Shown piece after piece: positions 1 to 14,200 of a stretch of DNA of 64,000 nucleotides. Position 1 is the stretch's first letter, and every line of letters begins with the position of its first letter. The notes under the pieces were generated by a model. The model was given only the letters and a program-made list of their open reading frames with translations, was not told where the DNA came from and searched no databases. The stretch spans positions 7,083,001 through 7,147,000 of the forward strand of contig NC_082611.1 of assembly GCF_030936135.1 (NCBI RefSeq), read 5' to 3'. The DNA comes from Gavia stellata (Eukaryota; Chordata; Aves; Gaviiformes; Gaviidae). The translations under genes and the position numbers were made by a program.

Positions 1-2133
1 AACTTTGCTGCCACAGCTTCCTCTTCCTCACCACTGCTTGGTGACTGCCCCATCCTCCGGACCCTCTCAACCTTCCTTGTGCCTTATCCTCTGTGTGGAA
101 GTCAGAGATGGGTTTTTTCAACAAGAGACCCCGACGCTTTCACCTCGCCTGACTCGCATCATTTGGTCCCATGGTCCTGGCTACCACGGGGCAGCAGTGC
201 TGCACCTTGGACTGGTTTTGTGGTAGGAAGTTTGGCAGGTCCCAGACCTTGACTGCAATCACATGTTTGGAGATGGGAGAGGTCGGCACGAGGAGTTAAA
301 GCACGGAAACGTGTGTGAGCAGGCAAAACTCTTGATTCTTGTTGCTAACCTATAGCCCAACAACTGGCAACAGTTGGTCAGAATGAGCAGGGGTGCCTGA
401 CCTGGGCTGTGATGTGAAGCCGAGTCACCCAGTCGTCGTGGGAGGACCAGTGTGAGGGTGCAGGGACTGGGGCCGGTGGGGCAGAGCACCCTGTGCCCTC
501 ACTGGCGTGGCTGGATGTAGGCAGCGCTTGGTTGCTGCTGTGGTGTGCTTAGATGGACTCACGTGGTTTTATATTTGCCAGGCCTGAGCCGTAGTCGTCA
601 CGGTCTCGCATGAGGATGGGAGATCATGTGAAACAGAAAAAATACACCTTTATTTGTGGCTGCTGGTCGCAGCCCTGTGCCAAGGGAGCTGTGGCTGATG
701 GGACTTGCAACAGCTTGGGCATTTGCTCCCCTCTCCCGGGTGGGCACCCAGCCACGTCCGATGAGGCTGCTCGTTTTGCTCATGGGTTTATATCTGAACA
801 CAACCACCTCTGAGGAACCAAACTGACCTTCTCCAGGGTGTGCTGGGGGGGGGTTGGTGGCTGTCCCCGCGGGCAGGGGCCGGTAGCAGACCTCGGTACC
901 CCGTGCAGAGGAGCTGCCCCTGGCCAGCCTGCTCCTGCTGCGCTGGCGTAGCCAGACCATTAAATATGTAGAAGGAGGAGAAAGCACGTTCCCCTCCTTT
1001 TTTATAAATAATTGCTGCGCTGTGAGGAGTGAGTGTTCAGCGTAATTACTGCGGGGGAATAAACAAATTACAACAGGTTGCGAGAAGGGAAGACCTGCCC
1101 TTACCCCTTGACAGCCCGATGCGATGGGGCGGCCGGGGGACCCCCACCCCTGCGGGTTTGGGGGAGGATGGGGTGCGGGCACCTCCGGCGGGGGGAGGTG
1201 GAGGATTTAGTGGCTGACTCGGTGACTTGCAAGGAAGCTCTTTCTGCTGGGGCGCAGCTGGAATAGCAGGCGCTGGCATTTGCTAGTCGGAGTTCAAACA
1301 ATGATCCCTGTATCGGCTTTATTAGCGAGGCAGCGCCAGGACAGTGGTGGATGTGTCCTGCCCCCAGCCCCTGCCCTCCTCCGGTTCCTCTCCGTCTCCT
1401 GGGGCTTCGGGCAATGCCTGTCCCGAGGAGGAATTTGGAGGCGAAGGACGAAGGACTTGTGTTGAAAGTGCTTTGTGTGAGACATCGGCTCAGGGCTGTA
1501 AACAGTGCGTGGTTTTGCTCAGAGAAAGTACAGAGCTGCCACTGGCAGCATTTTTCCATTAAGGCAAGGGCTGGAAACCTCCTGGCACGGAGGGCTGGGC
1601 TGCTGGGCAGCCGTAGCTGTGGGAGGGAAGTCTCTCTCTGGAGCAATCCCACTGTAAAAAAAAATAAAAAAAAAATTAAATAAAATAAAAAATAGCAAGG
1701 CAAGGGAGCAGCACAGCAGTTTCCCTGGGCCGTTTGTTTTGATTGTGCAATTTCTGTTCCATGTGGTGCTTGTTGGGTGGGATTTGCTGATGAAAGGTGG
1801 ACATTCATGTCTTCTCTTCGTGTGAGCATGGAGTGAGTTTTGGAGCTCTCGGGCATATGCAGTTGTCTGTATATTGGGTCTTTGGGAATAACTGCGGCAC
1901 CTGAGATTGCAAATCTGTTAATTGTTAGTGTAATTGGTATAACTGTCAATATAAATGAACACATATCTGTATTTTGCTTATGAATTTATGTGATACCTTT
2001 AAAATCAGGGAACTCTGACCTGGTAACTCCTGAACTCCTCTGCCATGCCCTGTCCTGCCCCATCTCTCCTTCCTCCTGCGCTGAATCCAATAGACCAGTC
2101 GAGTGCAATTCTCTCTTTCCTTCTTGCTTTCAG
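1..2133 (+). other. ADAP1: ADAP1 intron 1 (3' part)
   Basis: No exon 1-like peptide with a CxDC zinc-ligand motif can be read here, so the first exon lies to the left. The interval holds a G-rich, CpG-containing block at about 840-1200, an A-rich low-complexity tract at 1655-1694, and otherwise unremarkable sequence. The acceptor is a long pyrimidine tract (2109-2130) followed by CAG at 2131-2133. Long open frames here, such as the minus-strand one at 1101-1964, show no domain and no protein-like composition. Confidence 0.85.
1655..1694. repeat. A-rich low-complexity tract
   Basis: Runs of A broken by single T bases (AAAAAAAAATAAA type) lie in ADAP1 intron 1. No mobile element is visible in front of the tract, so it is not clearly a retroposon tail. 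Confidence 0.75.
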
Positions 2134-2264
2134 ACCCGGACTGGGCATCCCACAGCCTAGGGATCTTCATCTGCTTGAATTGTTCAGGAATCCATCGCAA
2201 TATTCCCCAAGTCAGCAAAGTGAAGTCGGTCCGTCTGGATGACTGGGATGATGCTCAAGTGGAG
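2134..2264 (+). CDS. ADAP1: ADAP1 exon 2 (ArfGAP zinc finger and Arg finger)
   Basis: The exon follows TTTCAG and is followed by the donor GTATGT. It starts in phase 1: the last base of exon 1 plus AC makes Asp28. It encodes residues 28-71. It carries PDWAS, the ICLNC zinc-ligand pair, CSGIHRN with the catalytic arginine, and IPQVSKVKSVRLD, all hallmarks of the ARFGAP fold. Differences from human are mild, for example SHSLGI for SYTLGV. Confidence 0.97.
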
Positions 2265-5200
2265 GTATGTGCATCTGAGACTTGAAGTACCAGTGAGTTT
2301 GGGTCACTGCATTTTACCAGCAAAGCTGTAAAACAGAGTCCTTTCCAAAGATGCCACAACAAATGTGACTTCAGAAAGCATGTCTAGATAATTCCTGAAT
2401 GTGGGAATGAGGTCCGTGATGCTGATGGAAAAATGGAATAGCTGTTTCATGAAGAAGTTGTGAGGGTTTCTCCCACACCTATAAAAATATCAATTAAAAA
2501 GAGTGTGTAAAAATTACTAATTTTAAATCAACTGCCTTCTGTTTCTCACGTTATCTCTAGCCTAGACTAGACGGTAGGCGAGACCTCTAGCCTACCACCC
2601 CTGCCCAGCTGAGCTGTTTCTGGCTTTGTTCCTCTTAGCGTTGAAGACTCTTAAACTCACATCTTGAAGAACTGAACCCTCACAGTATAAATTCTCTCTA
2701 TTTATGCAACAGACCTGCCCAGGTTTGGGTGCTGTTGCTAAAGGCAAACCTACCCAGGAAACCTATATGCTTTGACTATTGGTGTCTTCAAAGGCATGAA
2801 GAATGCTACCAGTCATTGATCTTTATCTTGTATGTTGTAGTTTTGAGGTTTTTCTGAAAGCCACAGCTCATGGAGTCGTGTGTTTTATGAGGAAAATAAG
2901 CCTTTGTGTTGCATGGCTTTTCCCTTCCCTGACTTTTTTTTTTTTTTTTGAGAATAGATTAAATATGTAAACTTGAGAAGCTCAAAACCATGAAAATAAT
3001 GAAAAAAAATCTTAGGGGTTAAAAAAAAGAAAAAGCATAACTGCTTGTTATGCTTGTACGCTTGGCATTTGATACAAGACAAAAAATATTTAGCATGGCT
3101 GCTGGGAAAAGGATGGGTTTTTTACACATACAAAGTGATTTTCATTAAATAAAATTTATGAATGGGGAAATATGTGGGTTTGTTTGTAGTGTTCTCAACT
3201 AGCCATTTTTATAAGCGATCAGAAGGAAAGGAGGGCTGTCAGGGCAGATAGAATTATTTATTTATTTATTCATTTATTTTTAATACTGCAAGCTCCTTTC
3301 TGAGGTTGCTGGCATGGTTTTACAAAAATAAAATTATCCTTTTTGATCCAAAGCAAGGGGCGTATTGTCGGAGACTATTACCTTGCTGGAGCCCTAACAC
3401 ATGGGGACTTAAAAGTTAGTGGTGGGGTTTGCCATCCGGTTGTCTGATTTCTGTGCTGGATTCCCTGGGAGCCATCTCGGTGCCATGCCTGTGAGTGGGA
3501 AATGCCACCGCATGCTGCCTTCTGCTCTCGTGGGGACCAGTGGGGATCGTGCACGTGTGACTGGGACACAGACCTGTCCCCAGTGTCATATTAAGCTGGG
3601 GGAAGCCCTGGCAATAATAATCAATATTACCTTCTGAGCCCTGGTTTGCAGGCACAGCCTTTACACACCCCTTCGGTGCACAGTCCTGGGGAAGCCTCAG
3701 TAAGTGAACAGAGGCTCCATCCCAATAAATGTATTACTCTCCAGAAACAAAAGAGGATAAGGGAAAATACCATTAACATTTTTTAATTCTTTCTGTTTTT
3801 TCTCTTCTTTTCACAGTTTATGGCCTCAAATGGAAACAATGTAGCAAAAGCAAAATATGAATCTAAAATGCCACCGTTTTATTACAAGCCAACGTTTCTT
3901 GACTGTCAGTAAGTAAATACCTTTGCCGGTAAACACCATTTATTTGTTTGTGCAGCTGCAGCCACTGTAATATTTTAGTTGCAGCATGATGCATACTTTT
4001 TTTTTTTAGCCACAAAGGAGGTTTCATTTATAAAAGGCTCTGAAAATCTTTGTTCTTCTGCACGCATATGGTAGAGTTTATACTACGTGTGGGATCTTAT
4101 TTAATAAGTACAGTTGAGATGATGCAGGGAAGTCAATAGTTTGTCTGTTCCCCAGACTCTTTCAAGTTTCTAAAGCTACAAAAATGCCAATTTCTACCCA
4201 TTGATTTCCTTTGCCTTTTCAGATAGTCCTTCTGCATCAAAACAGTACTTGCTTATCTGCTATATGAGATGCTAGGTTACTTATAATACAAAAATACCAG
4301 GATTTAGTGCCAAAGTGATGGATTTTCTTTTTCTGCCTAAGTGACAAATAATATCCTCTGTGAAGATGAGTGAAAAGATATTGTCTCCCATACAGCATAG
4401 AGTAAACCTTCCTGGTAAGCTGGGGTAGACTTTGTAGACCAAGTGGCCAGAACACGCTGTACCATCCAGGGAGCAAGAAGATGAACTGAAATGGGTTTTT
4501 AGGGTCTGGTCCTGCAGAGTACCCAGGGGGTTTGTATCTTTGTAGAACCAGCCTTCACAGGGGGTCTGGAGGGGATAATCTCAAGAGCTAGTACTTTAGT
4601 ATTAGCAAACTGGTGAGTAGTGATCCCCGAGTTCCCTCCCGATACTGCTGCTCTAACTCGGCGTCACTAGTTGAAGAGGGATCGGCGGCGTGGCAGTGGT
4701 GTGAAAACAGTGTGCGAGGCTCTGAGCAGCTGGATGATGTATTCAAGCATCGTAAGAGGTGCCCAAAACAGAAGTAGTGGAAGGGTTCGTAGGGCTCCCT
4801 GCGTGAGATACTAGCCTTTGAGTAGGAAGGCTCTGCTGTGTTCCCCAGACCTGAAATAATACGGAAGGTGGGCCGAGGCATTCATGACTACCTATGCTAA
4901 TCCTCGAGGTGATTTTAGCTGTATTTTTAATCTTCTTGTAATAGCTATTAGGAAGAGTTATTGGCTTTTTGCATGATGTAGGAAGATATTTATAGTAAAG
5001 ACAAAAGACCTGTGAAGTATCTTGGTGATGCCTCTGTTGCCCACTATTTGACAATGCTCAAATGCTGAATCTGGGAAGACCCAGGTGTGAGAAGCACTGC
5101 CTGGCCTGACAATAAAAAGCCCCATCCATACATGCAGTGCTCCCAGATCTTGTTTTTGATCTAAAATGGCTTCTGGCAGTGGCTTCCACAGCTCCTACAA

Positions 5201-8200
5201 GTACAGAAATGATTTGAGGACTGGCAAAGCCACTGCGTATTGTGGAGGGACACACTCAGAGTGTGTTGTGATTATCTTGCTAGGGTTATTTTTCTCAAGG
5301 AAAAAAAGCCCCAGCCTCTTACCTTTCCTATTGCTGGAACACTGCTGCCTTCGTGGCAGGGAGCCCAAGGAGAAGCTGCTGGGAAGGCGTTCCCAGCCGG
5401 AGCGATCCCGCCGGTCTAGGGGAGGAGATGGTGCAAATTCAGCTGAACATGGCAGCGCCGTTGTTTTGGTTTTTTCTTCATTTCAGAAAAACGGCTTCAG
5501 CAAAGTGACTTCGTGTTTGTTTTTAACCCTGTCTCTCCCAAGGCAGAGAGAGGGGAAAACCTTCATATGTTTGTCCATGTTGGGAGTCTAGGACCTTTCA
5601 GGTTCTCCTCCAACCTCGAACTGGCCTTCAAGCATCACCCGTGGGTCCTGGCTTAGGGAAGGTGGGGAAGATGCTTCATGTGGGGTTTCCTGGGGACTCA
5701 GAAGTGCTTGTGTGGATGAGGATCTGTAAAGTCAGGGCTGTGATTTAGTAAGGATTCACGGAAAAATGATCTCTCAGATCTGGAGGAGGTGGAGGGGACT
5801 TGCCTTGTGACAGTCAAGGACAAAGATGCCTCCCTCTGCCTGTCCACACCCAGACAACAGGATTGCTGTTCACCTAACGCAGGCGAGGCTTCTTACTTTC
5901 CTGCAGGCTCTGCTGTGACATTGACCCACCCATCTCCATGCACAAGATCCTGCCTCTTTCTCCCCTGACCAGCAGAGCTGGCAGCCCAAGGACAGAGGTA
6001 CCCTCTTACTGCAAGATTTGGTGGCCAGAATTTTATGATGCATGTCTCAACATCCCCGTGGGGTCTGCGGAGCCCCTTGCAGATGGCTCTAGCATCCTTT
6101 TGATCCCTGTGCGTCGACTGCTTCTTGCATCTTGCTGTGTAAAGAGATTGCACTTCCTCAGATGGTGCGTCTACAAAAGGAAAAATCACCGATAATTTCT
6201 CTCTTGCTTCTCCACAGAGTTGGGTTGAAACAAAAAGTCTTCCGGCAGAGCATTATTCATGCTGATTTCCTTTGCCTTCTCCTTAGTGTCTCTTTGATAC
6301 AAAGAAGAAAAAGTGTGCCACAAGCTCTCCACGATCCCCAGACGGCAGGAGGAGTTGCTGGCTCTGCCAGCAGCTGGGAGGTGGATGCCGTCCTTGGTGA
6401 ACAGACAGCTCTCGTGAACTGTCATGGTCCTGAGAGGATCCAGTACCATGTTTATGTTGCTGAGCTCCAAAATCCCAGTCATTTTGAGACTTGCATGTAC
6501 TTGTGATGTTAGGGATGGAGGAGCAAGATTTTTCACCTAGTTGTCATTGGTAGGCGAAACACAGTTCTAGGGGATTTTAATTTTGTTTACTCTTAAGTCT
6601 CAGTTAAATTCAATTAGATGTTGCACTCCAGCTGCTGTTTTGCCCTTACAGGGCAGGGTCCTATTTGATATTCAGACTGTTCAGGAGCAGAGTCCTGGTT
6701 CTTTTCCATGCCCCATCCCTGCCCAAGGGGGTGCAGAGCTCATGCTGGGGGGTCCGGCTGGAAGTGGGGCAGGTCCCTCTGCAGTTTGGGGCGTCCTGGG
6801 ATCTGGGTGCAAATCGCACCCAACTCTCCTTGCACGGGTCAGGCTGAGAGATAGCAAAAGCTCGCCCTGCGGCTCAGGCAGCTCAGAGACCACAAGCATT
6901 TTCATTCCTTCTGCTGACGGGCTGGCAGAAATGTCTGTGGCTCGTTCTGAGCTCGGTTGGTTTGGCTTCCTTTGATAATGCAGCTTGGGCTCTGCCGCTA
7001 CAGTATTTTTCTTCCTCCATCCTGCGGTGCAGTTGCACTCCGGGGAGCTTTGCCGAGCGGTGGCTGAGCTCCAACCGCAGCCCTGTCAAAGCCGTCTGCG
7101 AGCACAGAGGGACTGTGCTGGCGCTCGTCCGGCAGCGCTGGGGCGGCCGCTCTATCCGCAGCCCTTCCCGATGGAGAGGCTCGTTGCTGGGCTTATAACC
7201 TGTGAAAAACAGGAGCAGGAGGGTTAAGGGTTTTTTTTGTTGTTGTTGGGTGGTTTTGTTTTTCATTTCTTGACTGGGAGGATGAGGCAAGGCTAGTCTT
7301 CCTGCAAGCGTCTGGCAGACCAATTTCTGGCCCTTTTGCACTCCCAATTTGTGCCTATTTTGCACTGGGACAATTTTCAGCCTGGGTGCCCTGATTTCAG
7401 AACTGAGCCTGGAGCTCTGCTCATGTAGGTGTTTTCTGGACCAGCGCTGCTGGGTCTCTGCAATAGCAGCAGGGTGCATTGGGATAGATGCAACCTCCTG
7501 CAGTAACGGATCTCCTTCTGACACTGCTGCAGTATAAGCAGCTGTGGGTTGGTTGCACATTGGGAATGTTTTGAGGATGGTGTGCCAGGTTGTATTTTTC
7601 TTTCTCTAGTTAGAGGCTCTCTGTGCCTTTTGACAGATACAAGCTAAACAAGAGCAGGGGAGTGCTGCTTTTTAAAGGGGTATATATTTAGCTTTCTCCC
7701 CGCCTCGCTGCAGTCCAGTCACTGCAGTAGCATGAGCTGTTCCCAGCTCACAGCCCTGGGTAGCGTCACGACGGATGACACCTCCATCCAACACTGGCAC
7801 CATGCTGTTGAGTGCCGACCCATGTTCTGCAGCGTCAAGAGGTTTTGATGCTTCTAATTATGACAACCCGTGCTGGCCAGCTGCAGCAGCTGGGCAGGCT
7901 TTGTGGGAGCTGCCCTCAGGCTCAGCACGGCAGGATGCTAACGCACGAGCTGTAATAAGGACGGGCTCTTTGTTCATTTGAAGCTTCTTAATTCTATAAT
8001 GCTACTTCTGGAATGCCTCTACTTTGGTTGCTTCAAGAATTGCAGAGTTCAGAGCTAGAGGGAAGAAGTGCTGCAGCACCAGCTTGTCCTTTTTTCTTCT
8101 TGCCTACGATATTGTGTTTGACTCCTTGGGAAATCCGTGGTGTTTGCCTGCTGCATCTGGCTTCTGCATCCTCCAGAAACCCCGTTGTGGCTTTCTGGCT

Positions 8201-11200
8201 CTGTCAGACACTTGGCAAAAGTTAGAGAAGTTGGAGATGTGCTCTGGAATTGCCCAGGGAAAATTTACCAGCTGTGCACAGGCAAAAAAAACCACCCAAG
8301 CAAAAAAAAAAAATCCCCTTCTGTCTTCTCCTCTCATCTTCTGTCTGCCAGCAACTTGGCCCATGCATCAGGAGCAGTGAGCAGAGCAGCCAGCTTCTGT
8401 ACCACGGGGGTGTCCCTGAGGCTGAAATGAATCCCAGACTCTGGGATGTTCCTACTCCACCGCAGCATTGGCCCAAAGAACCTTGGGTGAGGAGCGTAAA
8501 CCACAAAACCCCTCTTTGGGTGGTTACAGCCCAGCTTTGTACACCACTGCAGCAGACTGAGAGCTGTAAAACAGCCTTTTCTGGGGCAGATGCACTGCAG
8601 ACACGTGGTTGAGTTTTGAGTCACCGGTGAGCATAGGGGTAGCATCGCTTTGGAATAAAAGCAAAGGAAAAAGGCTTTGTTCAGCCATATGCTTGGCTGA
8701 AAACTGATAGAAGAAGATGGAGGCGAGCTCTTACTGGGCTTTTGCAGTACTGGAAGCACATCCTTGTCCCTGCTTAATACCTGACAGCAGTTTCTGTTGC
8801 CTTTTTGCTTGATTCAGGAACACAGAGCATCGTTCTGCGGGACTGCATATGAGCTGCGGTGCATTGCTCTGCTCCTCTCTCTGTGCTTGTATAAGTGGGA
8901 GCTACATCTGCTCCTTATGCAGAACACTTATATATACTGACTGCCGGTACATTTGAGTACCTTGGTAGGAAAAATGAGGCAGAGTGAAATGGCATGAGTT
9001 GTACTGGGTGGTTGTCTTATCTGGAACGAGATGAGACATCAGTCAGAGAGAGGATGTATCCCAGTGAGGTTCACGTCTTGAGGAGTCATCTATATACTTA
9101 TATAGTCATCTGAAGAAGAACGGTTGTTAGCAGAAGTGGCTCATTGTATTACGATACCATTAAAATGTGTGGAGGAGAAATTGCGTAGTAAATCCCCGGA
9201 ATTTTTTTTCTTATTTTATCACTTAAAAGTTTGGTTCGTTTGGTAGAGGAGCTGCCGAGCCCACCACCTCAGTTTCGTGTCTGAAGGTCAGTCTGGCCCC
9301 CTCCCCTCCCACGCACGGGTCGTAATGATGGTCAAGGATGCAAACTTCTCACCTGGTCTCCTCTTCCTCTGTCTCCTCCTTTTGCTGGTAGTTTATCTAT
9401 AAACTTCTTTAACGCTTAATGTCCAGAGGGGTAAAGTTGAGTGTTTTTCTCCGGCTCCTACTTATTGACAAGGGTCTTCAGATTTTGCATCCATGGCTTT
9501 TAAAAGTATCTGATGTCTTGGGTGTGATGCTCGAGGTGCTGCAGTGTGGCCTGTCGGAGTGGCTGCTCATCAGTTGCCAAGCGGTGGAGTCTCCGGTGGT
9601 GGCTCAAATTGGGCACTCGGCCTCGGGAATTCTCTGCCTGTGCATCGCTCTACTGTCAGCCAAGTGCCCGAGATCTGCTTGTTCCTTCAGTCTCAACTGG
9701 CTGTGGGGTCCACGGGGTCTTCTCCACTTGTCGTTCCTTTTCTCTTTGTTTTTAGCTTGTAAGCCTGTTAATTCGTATTGATTCATTTAATTTCCAAAGG
9801 AAATTGCTACAAGGTTAAGACCGTGCCAACACAGGCCGTTTCCTACATGTTTTTAATCAGTGTTTAACCATTCTGAAAAATAGTGTTGTGGGGAACTGGA
9901 CTGTGCATGTGAAACAACCAACCAAAAAAGGAACTGGTTAGCGTTTTAATTGAGCATGTTCAGATTTTGCATACTCAAATTCAGCTTTAACTTCTTCAAA
10001 TCCATAATGCAAGATTTTTATGCCTTGGTAGCCAAACCCCCTGTCTTTTTGCTCTCCTCCAGAAGCTTGCTGTTGGTCGTGGGGGGTTGGATGGCACATT
10101 GCTGCCAGGGCTCTGCAAGCCAGGGTGATGCACAGAGCGCCTGGAAGAACCCCCCCCAGCTGTCTCATGCCTCCGCAAAGCCATTTAAAAGCAAGTCCTC
10201 ACAGCGAGGACTTACCAGATAGGAAAAGGTGTGGAGGCAGGGTGTGAAGCTGGATGGGTTTTTATTCTACGCTGCAGTGGTTCTCCTTGCAGTTTGAGCA
10301 AAAATTTGGACTCGGACTTAAAATTTCATTAAAACAGTTGTTTGACAGAAACTTGGCATAGCTGCGTCCACAGAACTGCCTGTGGAAAGCAGATTGTTTT
10401 TTTCTGGAAGAACCTCTGACAAATTCCAGAAGCTACAAATTTGGGTTTTGGAAATGGCGTTCTTGGATGACATTCATTTCTTTTGTCTGTGTTGGACTTG
10501 ATGGTGGCTCACAAGGGTGCAGTCAGAGGGTGGTGGCGGTTGGTGTTTGATGTCTTTTGGGCCACTTTCACCTCTGGCTGGGGCTTCTTGACTGTTGTAC
10601 GTCTCCAAAAAGCCATAGCAGCCACGCAGTGTCTGTGGTGTGTGCACTGTAGGGCATTCTAAGAAGGCCAGCCCAGCTGCGGGTCTTGGGTAACAATAAA
10701 TTGGAGACTATAAATTTGGCTGGTCAGCTCTCCTCCATAGAGTGCAATGAAGACGTTCAATGATGGTTTGACATTAGACTGCTTGAACAGCTTTTCTTGT
10801 GGTGTTTTTTCCTGTGAGCGAAAGGCTTCGAGGATGTGGGACCAAGATAAAACTGCTCCACTGGCTTCTTCTGAAACCTTCCTTGCTGGTCCTTTGACAG
10901 AGAGCACTTGTTTTCATGTGGGTGATCAGGCAAGCAAACAAGTACCTAAAATGCGATTTGGAGCTCTTGGTGTTGGTGGTGCTTTGTCAGTCTCTGGACC
11001 TGCTGCCTCCCTGGTGTAGCCCAGTCTGTTCCCTTACTCTGTTGGAAATGTGGTTTTTCCTTAGGGTTTTGGTGCTTTTTTTGTTTTTTTTCTTTGTTCC
11101 CAGGTTTTTATCTTCATAATTACAAAGACCTTTCTGTTCTAATTGCCAAAAAATGACACATTCCCTGTAACCAGCAGCCTGCCAGACTTTAGGTGGGCTG

Positions 11201-14200
11201 TTAAAGCTTTTGGAGTTGATCCCGAAAGCTGTGCATCTCCACAGTTTAGGAATGATGCAGTTATATTTTTCTAACAAACATGAACAGCATATTTGCTACA
11301 TTATCTCATCACCAGAAATGCGATGAAATACCATGAGGCCGTTGCTACAGTCCTTTCTGTTCACAGAACTCCTGTCGAAATCAAAGGGGGGTTTGGGTGG
11401 AGGGTCCTGTATTCCGCATGTGATGTCTGCCTCGGGTTATTTACATACGTATTCACCTGAGGAAAAACACATTTCAATTAAAACACAGCAACAGATGTTT
11501 AAAAGGACCCTGAAGGCATACTTAAAATGAAATGGAGATCAGGTCTGAAGTCCACTGAAAATGATGGAGAAGACTGTATGGCTTGAGGGACCTCTGGATG
11601 GGCCCTGCCCTCCGATTGCTCTCAGATCCCAGAGATACAGGGACGAATTCTTGCTCCTGTTTAAAATCCATCCAAGCGATGCTAGTGAAACTAGCGTTTA
11701 ACGCCAGACTCAACAGCGGCTTTTTATGGCAGGATTGCCTCCAGTCCACGAGAGTGGGTGTGGTCAAGTCCCTGCTCAACTTCTCTGTTGCATTGAAGGG
11801 AGATGCTGGACTCCTCGCCATCCTCATTGGGTTTTTGTTTCAGTTTCTTTTGCTGGAGTTGTTCTGCTTTCTATGAATAACTACTGCAGCAGAAGATGCA
11901 GCCACTGACCTTGCACTGAGTTGTCCTAACTGTGGGCTGCTCTTGGTGTATCTTGTTTTTTGGGAAATTATTGCTGAAAGAGCCTGGGTTTGTGATGATG
12001 AGGGAAGGGGAAGAATATGCGAGCTGTCAAAAAGTGCTTTATGTGAGCTGGGAAAGTGGCACGGCTGGAGTCCTGTCTGCTGTGAGAGCTGCCATCGGAG
12101 TCACTCGTGTTCTGGCCCAAAAGCTGGGAGAGGTTATCAAGAGCATTCTGCAACTTCCCAGGATACCCCTTTGGGCGAGGTGCCTCATGGCTGCCCAATT
12201 TGTGATTTCTTGCACAAAAGCTGTGGAGATGCGGAACCACCACCGTTATCAGCGTCAGGGGAATTAGTCGCTGCAGAGCGGTGTTCCCTAAGGCGTAAGA
12301 CCAGCAGAGTGTATCTGTTGTAGTATTTGCATTATACAGCAAGAGTGTTTTCCCACTGCTGCATATGAACCTTAATTTATACTGTATTTAAACATTCGTA
12401 CTGGAAGGCTGACTTTCAGAGACTCGGAACAGCTGCAGCTCCTGCTGAATCCACTGAAGTCAGCTGGAGCCGAGGGTGGTGTGAATTTGCCTCCTCCTAG
12501 TTAAATCCCTGATCGTCTTGTTGAAAAGGTCCAAGTTTGGCTACGGTGATAACAAGCTGTCTGCAGCAGCCGGGCTGGAAAAATTGCAAGAAGCGGAACA
12601 AATCTAAGTATTTGTACTGTGTTTATGATTAAATTTTGGTAGCTTTGTTGATGAGTGGCAGAAGTATAGAAACAGGCAATTAAGTGCTACCTTTTGGGCC
12701 ATCAGTCTTCTACGTTTGCAGGCTATCGTGTTGTGGGTATCAGATCCAGACAGAGCATCCTGCTCAACCCAGAAGAGCCTCGTTGCACACTCCTACAAAA
12801 CGCGTCTGAACCTCCTGAGATGAACTGAAGATGGGTTGTACCCAAACCAGAGCGTAGCACGGGGTGACAGCAGAAGGGAGATGGGTGTTCATCTTCAAAG
12901 TTCACAGTCAAACTTGCAGATGTGTGTGTAACAACTAAAGATCAGTCATGAAAACAGGAACAGAAGGGGGAAAGGCAGAGTTGGTGCATTATTTCTGTTT
13001 CAGCAGAAGCTCACAGTTGAGTTTTGGGTGCAGGGAAGCTGTGGTGCTCCCTGAGCCTTGTGGGAGAAGGCTGGTGCCCCAAGCAAGGAGGTGAAACAAT
13101 GGATGGGAGAAAATAGATGTAATTATTTCCTCCTTTACTGCCAGTAAAGCAATTACAGCCACAGTTCTCACTGAATAGTGTCTTGCAGATTTGATGAATA
13201 TGTTTGCCATACCTGCAGATGAATTTTCATAAGCGATGTTAGTACGCATATGTTCTTTGAGCATTTCTGGAATGTGTGTGCTGAAAAGATAGCATTAAAT
13301 TTGCATAGTCAGCAAAAAAGAAGAGGTAATTAAGCATATCAACAGTTTTCATTGGCAGAGAAGTTGATGTGTTGAAGCACGATATGTTTTACAGAGCACA
13401 CCCAATGCTGGGGAATCTTTTACTGTCATCGGGGTAGGCCACTTCAGAATGTCTGCTGTGAAGCTGGGCTGACACGTGCCTTTATTTCTGCGTGTGATTT
13501 CTGCCTGCTTGGGCTATTTAAGGTTCTAGGGCAATTAAGAATTAAGTGCAGTTAAAAATGGTTTGAAGCAATTCCTAGCATAGTCTAGATCTAAACTACT
13601 TCGTTAGTTCCAGCAGTCATGCTAAAATAAAACAGCAAAAAAAGTATTTATAATCTTTGGGGTATGTTTTCCTTTTTGGAAATTAAGGCCTTGGTGTAGA
13701 AATCGTTGGGATAATTTTCAACATGAGAGGTAAAGGACTTTGTAATAGGCACGTGTCCTGCCATGCATCATATGGATTCCTTTCTTAGACTTAGCGGTAC
13801 AGGCTATGAATTTGGAAGAGCTCTGCCAGGTGGGTTCTCACGTTTACACCCCGGTTCCTTCCAAGAGGTTGGTTAGGGCCTGGGATATGACTGTCCTACA
13901 TCTCTTTCATTTTGAAGAGGTCACCTCTCACTTGAATTCCTGCTGGTCCTTGTTTGGGAGGTACATGACACCCTGCAGCAAGCTCCGTGTTCACCGAGTC
14001 ACAAGTGTCACCCGTCCTTGGGCTGGGCTTCCCCTCGTCATCACAAGTATGATTTTAACCTGGCATATCGCAATTTCTTTGAATAGCTGTCCGTGCGCGA
14101 CAAAGAGTCAGTATCTCTGCAGCTCTGACTGCTGAAAGGCCATCATGTACACGCATGGCACAAGGCATACCCCATTTCTGCCTTTATAGCGATAGCTTCA

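Noticed and set aside
1101..1964. Longest minus-strand open frame (287 codons)
   Set aside because: It lies in ADAP1 intron 1, contains low-complexity runs (poly-Phe/Leu from the A-rich tract, Pro/Arg-rich from G/C-rich DNA), has no domain, and gains its length from high G/C content. I see no promoter or splice context.
1..2133. Search for ADAP1 exon 1 in this window
   Set aside because: No in-frame peptide with the first zinc-ligand Cys pair followed by a phase-1 donor was found, so exon 1 is placed outside.
6883..7560. Minus-strand open frame of 225 codons
   Set aside because: It is intronic, with a Gln/Lys-rich segment derived from a simple GTT/T-rich repeat and no recognisable protein family.
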